Assembly (NCBI GenBank): GCA_002376845.1
Contig: DFOS01000005.1
Span: 186,001 to 250,000 of the forward strand
DNA: 64,000 nt
Direction: 5' to 3'
Source of the DNA: Bdellovibrionaceae bacterium UBA3535
GTDB taxonomy: Bacteria > Bdellovibrionota > Bdellovibrionia > Bdellovibrionales > UBA840
Below the pieces are notes generated by a model. The model saw only the letters and a list, made by a program, of their open reading frames with translations, searched no databases and was not told where the DNA came from. Shown here piece after piece: positions 7,773-14,854 of this stretch (position 1 is the stretch's first letter; each line of letters begins with the position of its first letter). A program made the position numbers and the translations under genes.

Positions 7773-8435
7773 ATGCATAGCTTAAATGAAGAGTATCTAG
7801 GCGAAATACAATTAAAAAAGCGGAGCGATCTGCATTTAGCTCGCAAACTATTTCATGCAGCCGGCATAGGCTTTATTATCGGTCTCTATTCGGTTCTCCC
7901 TAGAGACATTGCCATCATGGCCATGTCCATTACATGTTTGATATTTGTCCCCATTGATTTTTTACGAACGAAATCCAATGTCGTTAACAAACTTTTTATC
8001 CGCTTTTTCTCCAAATTCTTACGGCGAAGCGAAGCCCAACACCTTACTGGCAGCTCCTACTTGGGCGTATCCGTATTAATTCTTATCGCTTTTTTTCCGC
8101 GCGACATAACCATCTTGGCACTCAGCATGTTAGCCCTGGGAGATCCTACTGCTAGTTTAATTGGAGTGATGTATGGTAAGGATAAGTTGATTGGCGAAAA
8201 AAGTTTGCAAGGCAGCCTTGCTTGTTTTTTTGTATGCTTCTTTATTGCGATCATCTATTATTTTAGCAACAATCTTATGACCGAACGATTGTTTTTAGTT
8301 AGCATGGTCTCTGGCTTAATAGGCGCTTTTTCTGAGTTAATTCCCATAGGCAAACTCGATGATAACTTTTCGTTTCCCATCTTAACCGCTATATTATTGT
8401 ACGGAACTTTTATATTATTTGGTGGATTCGTCTAG
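7773..8435 (+). CDS. Dolichol kinase / CTP-dependent diacylglycerol kinase-like integral membrane protein
   Basis: The 220-residue protein has about six membrane segments and the signature of the dolichol/phytol kinase superfamily: LARKLFHAAG near residue 23, then ALGDPTASLIGVMYGKDKLIGEKSLQGSLACF near 125-155, and a C-terminal region with DDNFSFP. These enzymes use CTP (or another NTP) to phosphorylate a membrane lipid alcohol such as a polyprenol, phytol or diacylglycerol. Substrate cannot be told from sequence. AAGGGG precedes the ATG. The next gene, pssA, is 37 bases downstream, pointing to a phospholipid role. Confidence 0.75.
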   Translation: MHSLNEEYLGEIQLKKRSDLHLARKLFHAAGIGFIIGLYSVLPRDIAIMAMSITCLIFVPIDFLRTKSNVVNKLFIRFFSKFLRRSEAQHLTGSSYLGVSVLILIAFFPRDITILALSMLALGDPTASLIGVMYGKDKLIGEKSLQGSLACFFVCFFIAIIYYFSNNLMTERLFLVSMVSGLIGAFSELIPIGKLDDNFSFPILTAILLYGTFILFGGFV

Positions 8436-8472
8436 ACTTGCCAGCAATTGCATCCTAAGGCAGACTCACAGC

Positions 8473-9243
8473 ATGAGAGCATATCGCAAAAACAAACGCC
8501 AACGACGCCCCTTCAAAGATAGAGTGGTCTCCAATATATACATATTGCCAAACCTATTAACCACAGGAAATCTTTTCTTCGGTTTTATGAGCATCATTCA
8601 CTCCATACGAGGCAACTTTGTTTTTGCAGCCTATGCACTTGTCTTTGCCGCACTGTTTGACTTGCTCGACGGGCGAGTGGCCCGTATGACGAGGACAACC
8701 TCTCGCTTTGGCTCCGAATACGATTCCCTTTGCGATTTGATTAGCTTTGGCATGGCCCCCGCTCTCTTATCTTACCTTTGGGCCCTACATCCCTTTGGCC
8801 GAATTGGCTGGGTCTTTTCTTTTTTCTTTGTCGCCTGTGGCGCTCTACGCTTGGCTCGTTTTAATGTGCAAACTTCGGTGGGCAAAGGTTCTTTTTTTCA
8901 AGGACTTCCCATTCCCATGGCAGCTGGTATCATTGCCAGCGCAGTCTTGTGCTTTCAAAAACTTGGCTGGGAAGCAGAAGGCACCTACGGAATATTAGCC
9001 ATTGTTGGCCTACTTAGCTTTGTAATGGTAAGCAATTTCCCCTACCGCAGTTTTAAGGACATCGACTTTCGCGGCGGTCTCCCCTTTCACTATCTTGTGG
9101 CTGGCGTTTTGATTATCTCTGTGATAGCTTACCGCCCAGAAGTAATGCTATTTATTTTGTTTTTGAGCTATGCAGTACTTGGTGCTGTATTTGGCGTTTT
9201 AAAAGCAGGAAAGAACCGTCTTAGCAAACAACAAGAGAATTAA
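8473..9243 (+). CDS. pssA: CDP-diacylglycerol-serine O-phosphatidyltransferase
   Basis: PssA makes phosphatidylserine from CDP-diacylglycerol and serine at the inner membrane, the first step to phosphatidylethanolamine. The ATG at 8473 gives 256 residues. The CDP-alcohol phosphotransferase motif is complete: DGRVAR, eight residues, G, three, D, three, D, spanning DGRVARMTRTTSRFGSEYDSLCD. Several membrane segments follow, and PNLLTTGNLFFGF is the typical N-terminal segment of this subclass. It is followed by asd after one base and preceded by a lipid-kinase-like gene, so it lies in an operon. Confidence 0.92.
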   Translation: MRAYRKNKRQRRPFKDRVVSNIYILPNLLTTGNLFFGFMSIIHSIRGNFVFAAYALVFAALFDLLDGRVARMTRTTSRFGSEYDSLCDLISFGMAPALLSYLWALHPFGRIGWVFSFFFVACGALRLARFNVQTSVGKGSFFQGLPIPMAAGIIASAVLCFQKLGWEAEGTYGILAIVGLLSFVMVSNFPYRSFKDIDFRGGLPFHYLVAGVLIISVIAYRPEVMLFILFLSYAVLGAVFGVLKAGKNRLSKQQEN

Positions 9244-9244
9244 T

Positions 9245-10267
9245 ATGGCCGTAAAACAATTAAAATTAGGTTTGGTTGGCGCTACCGGTATGGTAGGGAG
9301 TGAATTCATTAAAATCTTACAGGAGCGACAAATTCCCGTTAGCGAATTGCGCCCTTTTGCAAGTGAAAAGTCCGCTGGGAAATCCCTGCATTTTCGTGGC
9401 CAAGATTATCCACTGCAAACCTTAAAGGAAGGCTGCTTTGTGGGGCTGGATGCCGTATTCTTTTCTGCCGGAGGTAGCATTTCCAAAATATGGGCGCCGA
9501 AGGCCGTACAAGAGGGGGCTTATGCCATAGACAATTCCTCTACCTTTCGCATGCACCCAGAAATTGATCTCATCGTACCTGAGGTAAATGGTGATTTGCT
9601 AGAAAAACGCAAAGAGCCCGCTTTGATTGCCAACCCCAATTGCTCAACCATTCAACTCATGTTGGCACTTGCACCTTTGCAAAAAAAGTTTGGTCTTAAA
9701 AGCGTACGGGTTGCTACCTATCAATCCGTTAGCGGCGCTGGCATAGAAGCCGTAGAAGAACTAAAATCTCATACACTAGCTTACTTAAACAACAAAGAAA
9801 TGGAACCACGTGTATTCCGTGAAAACATTGGTTTTAACAATTTGCCACTAATCGGTGATCTAGAGGACAGCGGTTACTCCAATGAAGAAGAAAAAATGAT
9901 TCACGAAAGCCGAAAAATACTCCGACAAGAAGATCTTAAAGTTTCTGCTTTTTGCGTAAGAACTCCCACCATCAACGGGCACAGCGAGGCAGTATGGGCA
10001 GAAATCAATAAAAGCATTGAAAAGGAAGAGTTCTTAAGTGCTTTAAAAGGAGCTCCCGGTGTAAAGGTGCATGACGGGCGAAGTGATAGCTACACAAGCA
10101 ATCGTAAATGTGATGGTACGGACCCTGTATATATTGGCCGCGTGCATCGTGATTATTACGACCAAAAAACTTGGCTTTTCTGGTGTGTGGCCGACAATAT
10201 TCGAAAAGGCGCAGCTCTAAACGGCATTCAAATCGCTGAAATGATTTTTGACATCAATAACAAGTAG
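9245..10267 (+). CDS. asd: Aspartate-semialdehyde dehydrogenase
   Basis: Asd reduces aspartyl phosphate to aspartate semialdehyde with NADPH, feeding lysine/diaminopimelate, threonine and methionine synthesis. The 340-residue protein begins with the Rossmann GLVGATGMVGSEF. It has the active-site NPNCSTIQ (nucleophilic Cys around residue 132) and the catalytic His in RTPTINGHSEAVW. Length is standard. The start codon follows the pssA stop by a single base and the Shine-Dalgarno AAGAGAA lies in the pssA tail, so the two are translationally coupled. Confidence 0.95.
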   Translation: MAVKQLKLGLVGATGMVGSEFIKILQERQIPVSELRPFASEKSAGKSLHFRGQDYPLQTLKEGCFVGLDAVFFSAGGSISKIWAPKAVQEGAYAIDNSSTFRMHPEIDLIVPEVNGDLLEKRKEPALIANPNCSTIQLMLALAPLQKKFGLKSVRVATYQSVSGAGIEAVEELKSHTLAYLNNKEMEPRVFRENIGFNNLPLIGDLEDSGYSNEEEKMIHESRKILRQEDLKVSAFCVRTPTINGHSEAVWAEINKSIEKEEFLSALKGAPGVKVHDGRSDSYTSNRKCDGTDPVYIGRVHRDYYDQKTWLFWCVADNIRKGAALNGIQIAEMIFDINNK

Positions 10268-10282
10268 TGCTGAACTAATTAC

Positions 10283-11632
10283 ATGTTAGTTTTTCTTCTC
10301 TCATTCTCACTATTTGCAGCAATTGAAGATGTTTCTATTAGCGGCTCCTATAGCTACTTTGATTTTGATGAGAATGAGACTAACTATGTGATCTATGCTG
10401 GCTTTGTTGATAGTGGCACTTGCGGCTCTACAATCGATGTCTGCAATACTTGCGATGATCCTACAGGCATCTGGAGCAGCGGCGATCTTAGTAAAGCTTG
10501 TAGCGCCAGAGCGGTAGAGGTAGATGCGGAACTAAAAATTAGTCTCAGGAGCACCAATACCACGCAAACCGAATCACGACCCTATATTCTAACAACGGAT
10601 GATGACGACTCTGATCTTATTACTGGCTGTGAATCCTCCTTTGCCGGCCCGGGTAGTTCCGAAACCATTACCTGCTCGTGGTCGAATATTTGCAGTGAGG
10701 GTTTTGGCAGTGCGTGCAATGCCATTACAGAATTAAGATCGGAAACTTTTCGATTGGGTAAAGACATTGGCGGCAGCTCTCCGAATGACGAATTGGATGA
10801 TGAAGATGATTATATTGAGATCGATATCGCCATTGGCTACGTAAACAATTATAGCACAGAGCTTAGCAGCACTGGCAATAGCAATGCTATTTCTGCATAC
10901 TCTCTAATACCTGGCGACCAAAAAGTATTTTTAGACTCCTATACCACTGCTTTTTCAAGCATAACTCGCACGGGAGAAATCAAATACAAAGCAGCACGTG
11001 TGTATTATGAGGAATTTCAAGACGGGGATCCCAATAAACCTGCAACAGATTATCCTTGTGGAGATACTACCAAAGCCCTCTTTGACCATGAGAGCCCGTT
11101 TCAAGACATTAATTTTTCCTCTACGACCAATGTTTTGATTGGCAATCAAGCGGTGACCAATCTAGAAAACGACAAAAGCTATTGCTTTCGATTGGCGATT
11201 GTTGATGACCTAGGATTTGTCTCCGCTTTAAGTAGCGCCACAAGCGGTGACGCTGATTACGATAATTACAAATTTAGCAAAACACAGCCCTCCGAAGTTG
11301 CTGGACTCATCGACGAAGGCAACTGCTTCGTCGTTACAGCCGCTTACGGCAGCCCTTTAGATGCGCGTTTGGATATTTTTCGCACCTTTCGCGATCAAAT
11401 CTTAAACCGCTTCTCGCTAGGTAAAAAAATAGTAGCTTTTTATTATGAGCATTCACGACCACTTGCTATTTGGATCGCCCAACATACAATTGCGAAAAAG
11501 ACCGCAGAACTACTTTTATACCCTCTACTTGCTTTTGCATTTTTAGCAACGCAGCCATGGTATTTGTTATTACTACTACCTTTAGTGGCCATGCTTTTTA
11601 GAAAAAGGATCTCTCGTTGGTTTTCTTACTAG
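10283..11632 (+). CDS. Secreted surface protein with a CFI-box C-terminal domain
   Basis: A 449-residue protein with a short signal peptide (LVFLLSFSLFAA), then about 330 residues rich in Ser, Asp, Gly and Cys that look like beta-sandwich or fibronectin-like repeats. Near residue 350 comes CFVVTAAYGSPLDARLDIFRTFRDQIL, matching the CFI-box C-terminal sorting-type domain (CFIATAAYGS...FRD). A hydrophobic helix pair and a basic tail (RKRISRWFSY) end it, so it is likely membrane-anchored on the periplasmic or cell surface side. It overlaps the next gene by 16 bases. Molecular function unknown. Confidence 0.75.
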   Translation: MLVFLLSFSLFAAIEDVSISGSYSYFDFDENETNYVIYAGFVDSGTCGSTIDVCNTCDDPTGIWSSGDLSKACSARAVEVDAELKISLRSTNTTQTESRPYILTTDDDDSDLITGCESSFAGPGSSETITCSWSNICSEGFGSACNAITELRSETFRLGKDIGGSSPNDELDDEDDYIEIDIAIGYVNNYSTELSSTGNSNAISAYSLIPGDQKVFLDSYTTAFSSITRTGEIKYKAARVYYEEFQDGDPNKPATDYPCGDTTKALFDHESPFQDINFSSTTNVLIGNQAVTNLENDKSYCFRLAIVDDLGFVSALSSATSGDADYDNYKFSKTQPSEVAGLIDEGNCFVVTAAYGSPLDARLDIFRTFRDQILNRFSLGKKIVAFYYEHSRPLAIWIAQHTIAKKTAELLLYPLLAFAFLATQPWYLLLLLPLVAMLFRKRISRWFSY

Positions 11633-12471
11633 TACTCTCTTTTCTCTACGCTGCCGAGAAACCCCTTCGTGTGGATGAGGAAGGTGTTTATTATTACAAA
11701 GAACATAAAAACAAGAAACGCACCGATACAAAATATGGCCCTGCAAGAGTGGATCGAGATGGAGTTTATTACTACGATACCGACAAATTGAAATACAAGG
11801 ACTCCTCGGAAAAGCATTATGGCAATCCCATGAGCACAAAAGGCAGCGCTTCCTACTACAAGCGCGAAGAAAGCGAACAAAATAATGCCCTTACTTTCCA
11901 ATTTGCCAAACTCGCATTTGATGAATTTGAGAACGCGGGCGTTTCCTTTGAAAATGTCTATGATAATAACAGTGGCCTATTACTGGATTTTGAATGGCAC
12001 CAGCCACTATCAGCTTTTAAACTGGGCTATATTTTCTCCTCCGGCTTTCTCTTTAGCTCTGGCAGGGGATCTTTTACAAATCCCAGCGAAATCAATCTCT
12101 CCAATGCACCTGAAGAAAAATATCAACTCATGATAGTACCGCTTGCTGGGAAAATCCGTCTTAATTTTCAGTACAGTGACCGTCAGTATGTTGTTCCCTA
12201 TCTTGATGCCGGTGCGGGTGTTTACGGCATCATCGAGCGGCGAGATGATGGGGATGATACCAAACGCGCCTACACCCCTATTTTTCTAGCTGGTGGTGGT
12301 TTGCATTTTTTAATGGATTGGATGAATGAACAGGCCATTGCCAAAGTGGACAATGAGTTTGGCGTCAATCATATTTGGCTAACCTTGTCTTACAACCTTA
12401 CCGTTGCCACGGAAAGCGATTTCGACCTATCAAGTAATCAATTGCAATTTGGCTTTAAGTTTGATTACTAG
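11617..12471 (+). CDS. Predicted outer-membrane protein of unknown function
   Basis: This is a 284-residue protein starting at TTG with a signal peptide (FLLVLSFLYAAE) and AAGGA about eight bases upstream. Residues 20-65 contain two similar units, RVDEEGVYYYKE and RVDRDGVYYYDT. The remainder is amphipathic and beta-rich with Gly and aromatic residues, ending FGFKFDY, typical of a small outer-membrane barrel. Its overlap with the CFI-box protein gene points to a joint function at the cell surface. Family not recognised. Confidence 0.65.
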   Translation: MVFLLVLSFLYAAEKPLRVDEEGVYYYKEHKNKKRTDTKYGPARVDRDGVYYYDTDKLKYKDSSEKHYGNPMSTKGSASYYKREESEQNNALTFQFAKLAFDEFENAGVSFENVYDNNSGLLLDFEWHQPLSAFKLGYIFSSGFLFSSGRGSFTNPSEINLSNAPEEKYQLMIVPLAGKIRLNFQYSDRQYVVPYLDAGAGVYGIIERRDDGDDTKRAYTPIFLAGGGLHFLMDWMNEQAIAKVDNEFGVNHIWLTLSYNLTVATESDFDLSSNQLQFGFKFDY

Positions 12472-12475
12472 AACC

Positions 12476-13213
12476 ATGTTCTATCCAACTAATTTTAAAG
12501 AAGGCATTTTTCTCAAGCGCTACAAACGCTTTTTTGCAGACATAGAAGTCGGTGGTGAAATCATCACCGCCCACTGCCCCAATACAGGCTCGCTTAAATC
12601 CTGCAATGTTCCGGGCAGCCCCTGCTTTTATTCAGAAAACAATGATCCCAAAAGAAAATTAAAGGCGACTCTTGAGGCCATCAAAACGCCCCATTCTTGG
12701 GTTGGTCTACATACCCATAAAGCCAATAAAATCGTGGGAGAGGTAATTTTAAAAGAACATCCCAATTACAAAGACTATGGCCAAATATTTAGTGAAGTCA
12801 AAATCTCGGACAAATCTCGAGCTGATTTTGTTTTAAGCAAACACGACACGGCAAAACCAAAATTAAAAGACCTAGAAGAACAAGACTTTCACATTGTCGA
12901 AGTAAAAAATGTAAGTTTGGTAGAAAACAGGGCCGCCCTTTTTCCGGATGCCGTTACCACGCGCGGCCAAAAGCATATCGAGGAATTGCTAAACTGGATC
13001 AAAAAAGGCAAAACAGCCGAACTACTTTTTTTAATTCAGCGAAGTGATTTTGATTATTTTTCTGCTGCCAAAGACATTGACCCCGAATACGCCAAGCTCT
13101 TAGCGAATGCAAAAGAGCAAGGTCTTAAGATTCATGCCTATATTGTGGATGTGGAGCCGGGAGGCTACCGTGTACGAGAAAAAGAGGCCCCAATAAAAAT
13201 AAGCCATCCCTAA
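12476..13213 (+). CDS. sfsA: SfsA-family protein (sugar fermentation stimulation protein A)
   Basis: At 245 residues this matches SfsA (234 in E. coli). Conserved elements are the N-terminal GIFLKRYKRFFADIE, AHCPNTGSLKSC, SWVGLHTHKANKIV, the central FSEVKISDKSRADFVL and IVEVKNVSL, and FPDAVTTRGQKHIEEL. The EVK and D residues resemble a PD-(D/E)XK nuclease-like core. E. coli SfsA was linked to maltose metabolism and proposed to bind DNA; its biochemical role is uncertain. The start codon is four bases after the upstream gene. The stop codon lies inside a terminator hairpin serving the opposite strand. Confidence 0.93.
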   Translation: MFYPTNFKEGIFLKRYKRFFADIEVGGEIITAHCPNTGSLKSCNVPGSPCFYSENNDPKRKLKATLEAIKTPHSWVGLHTHKANKIVGEVILKEHPNYKDYGQIFSEVKISDKSRADFVLSKHDTAKPKLKDLEEQDFHIVEVKNVSLVENRAALFPDAVTTRGQKHIEELLNWIKKGKTAELLFLIQRSDFDYFSAAKDIDPEYAKLLANAKEQGLKIHAYIVDVEPGGYRVREKEAPIKISHP

Positions 13214-13226
13214 TGGATGGCTTATT
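13198..13226 (-). terminator. Rho-independent terminator of the DsbA-like gene
   Basis: A perfect 12-base-pair stem (AATAAGCCATCC with GGATGGCTTATT) and a five-base loop. Read on the minus strand it is followed by TTTTTATT, so it ends transcription of the DsbA-like gene at 13250-14020. On the plus strand no T run follows, although the sfsA stop codon is inside the hairpin. Confidence 0.8.
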
Positions 13227-13249
13227 GCTTTCAAATTATAATACTTAAA

Positions 13250-14020
13250 TTATAGTACGCCTAAGCGATCAAAAATCTCTTCGAACTTCGCTTGCGGATA
13301 GGCGCCTCGTAGACTCACACCATTCACCAAGAAGCCCGGTGTACCAGAAAAACCAAAGCCTCTGCCTTCTGACATATCCGCATCGATTTTTGCATTGATA
13401 TCCTCATCATCTAGCATCTTTTTTACTTTTGCCAAGTTGGCACCCGCTTTACGAGTGGCTTCTTCTAGAAACTTTTCACGCTTAGAACGAAGCTCCCCTT
13501 GGTTTTGAAAAATGTGATCATGGAATTTATATGCCTTCTCTGCATCGATTTTTGCAATGGCTTCAAAATACTGGGCTGCTGTTCTAGAGATGTCCGATAG
13601 GATCGGCATATGCTTGTAAACAAAACGAATTTTCCCATCATATTTCTCTTTTAAACTTTTAATGGTTTGATAACCCTTTGCACAATAACCACACATAAAG
13701 TCTGAGTATTCCACAATGGTGATGGGAGCATCTTCAGGCCCTAAGGTAGCATAGGAATCTTCGATTTTCGGCTCTTTTGGATTCTTCAGTTCATCTTCTA
13801 GAGCTTTTTGTTCATCTTCCTGTTGCTTTTCGCGTTGCTTAGTTTGCGCATTACGAGCTGCCTCATTCGCAGTTTCCAAAAACATTAGAGGATTATCTTT
13901 TATTACATCAAAAACAATATCGGGATTTTCCTCTAAAACCTTTTTTAAACCATTCTTACTTGGGGTACACGCAGCAAGCGCTAAAGCCAAGCCAAGCAGT
14001 AGTATTCTAGTTGTATTCAC
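13250..14020 (-). CDS. DsbA-like thioredoxin-fold lipoprotein
   Basis: A 256-residue envelope protein with signal peptide and lipobox (LAAC, Cys18). A charged helical region rich in Gln, Glu and Lys (residues about 50-85) precedes a DsbA-type thioredoxin domain. The domain has the CGYC redox motif after EYSDFM, a helical insertion, and the cis-Pro region SGTPGFLVNG. This arrangement is typical of DsbA/DsbG or BdbD-like thiol oxidoreductases that form or shuffle disulfides in exported proteins. The Shine-Dalgarno AAGGAGGAG is strong. No dsbB is visible nearby. Confidence 0.9.
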   Translation of the reverse strand: MNTTRILLLGLALALAACTPSKNGLKKVLEENPDIVFDVIKDNPLMFLETANEAARNAQTKQREKQQEDEQKALEDELKNPKEPKIEDSYATLGPEDAPITIVEYSDFMCGYCAKGYQTIKSLKEKYDGKIRFVYKHMPILSDISRTAAQYFEAIAKIDAEKAYKFHDHIFQNQGELRSKREKFLEEATRKAGANLAKVKKMLDDEDINAKIDADMSEGRGFGFSGTPGFLVNGVSLRGAYPQAKFEEIFDRLGVL

Positions 14021-14159
14021 ATCTCCTCCTTCAATCTTATATGAGACCCAATCATTCTGACACAGTCTATAGTGGCACTCAAGCGGAATAGGAAAGCACC
14101 CCCCTACTTAGGTTGGTAATGCACTTGCTGTCTATGCAAAGATCACGCAAAATAAGAAA

Positions 14160-14687
14160 GTGATTTTTCTTTGTGCATATAAGAATCCTTATCAGAATAG
14201 TTTTCCAGAGATCCTTGGCGGTTTAAAAAAATACCTGAGCTGCTACAAAGATATATCTTCCCAAGTAGTTGTGCTCTTACATGAGGAAGCCGAAGACCTA
14301 CTAAGACAAACAGAAGGTTTGCAAGATTTCCGCTACCTTTTTATGATGCGTAGCAATTTCTTCTCCCAAATCCAAGAGCTTCGAAATGAAATGGTGGCAG
14401 ACTCGCTGGTAGTAGAAGATTTGCACTTAGATCCCCGATTAAGTCTACACTTCTACCAAAAATGCAGCGAACTTGCCCATAAAACAGATTTTGTACGCCC
14501 ACAAAAGGGCGACAAAATATTGGGCATATATTATGCAACTAAGAACTTTCATAGAAAGATTTGGCTATTATCTGATACCAGGGGCCTAAATGCTGGACAT
14601 TTTTCTTGGCAGTCCATTCCTATAAAAGAAAGCTTTCTTCCTAGTCCAAAAGCTGTAAAGGCTTTAAAAGAGGGAGAATCCCTTTAA
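14160..14687 (+). CDS. Protein of unknown function
   Basis: A 175-residue protein beginning at GTG. It has no signal peptide and no membrane segment. The sequence shows an alternating pattern of hydrophobic strands and amphipathic helices (QVVVLLHEEAEDLLR, LVVEDLHLDPRLSLHFYQKCS) and an unusual aromatic-rich N-terminus (IFLCAYKNPYQNSFPEILGG). I recognise no family or catalytic motif. It stands alone between the divergent DsbA-like gene and the AceE-like gene. Confidence 0.5.
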   Translation: MIFLCAYKNPYQNSFPEILGGLKKYLSCYKDISSQVVVLLHEEAEDLLRQTEGLQDFRYLFMMRSNFFSQIQELRNEMVADSLVVEDLHLDPRLSLHFYQKCSELAHKTDFVRPQKGDKILGIYYATKNFHRKIWLLSDTRGLNAGHFSWQSIPIKESFLPSPKAVKALKEGESL

Positions 14688-14756
14688 ATCCATAATTTTT
14701 ATGAATATTCTATTCCTACAAAATAAGCTTATAAATCGAGCAACCACCAGTCTATG

Positions 14757-14772
14757 ATTGCTTCGAAGCAAT
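14757..14772. promoter_or_regulatory. 16-base perfect palindrome upstream of the AceE-like gene (candidate operator)
   Basis: ATTGCTTCGAAGCAAT is a perfect palindrome located about 40 bases upstream of the predicted -35 box of the AceE-like gene. Its symmetry and length suit a GntR- or LacI-type repressor or an activator site. It could instead form an RNA hairpin, but no T run follows. Confidence 0.4.
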
Positions 14773-14808
14773 AAGAGCAAATAGCTGCGGCTTTTCACCC
14801 ATTTCCAT

Positions 14809-14837
14809 TTGAGACTTATATAAGTAGGTGATATTAC
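14809..14837 (+). promoter_or_regulatory. Predicted sigma-70 promoter of the AceE-like gene
   Basis: TTGAGA (14809-14814), a 17-base spacer and TATTAC (14832-14837) precede a GAGG Shine-Dalgarno at 14846-14849 and the ATG at 14855. Transcription would start near 14844, giving a leader of only about ten bases. Confidence 0.45.
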
Positions 14838-14854
14838 AGGCGAACGAGGTAATT

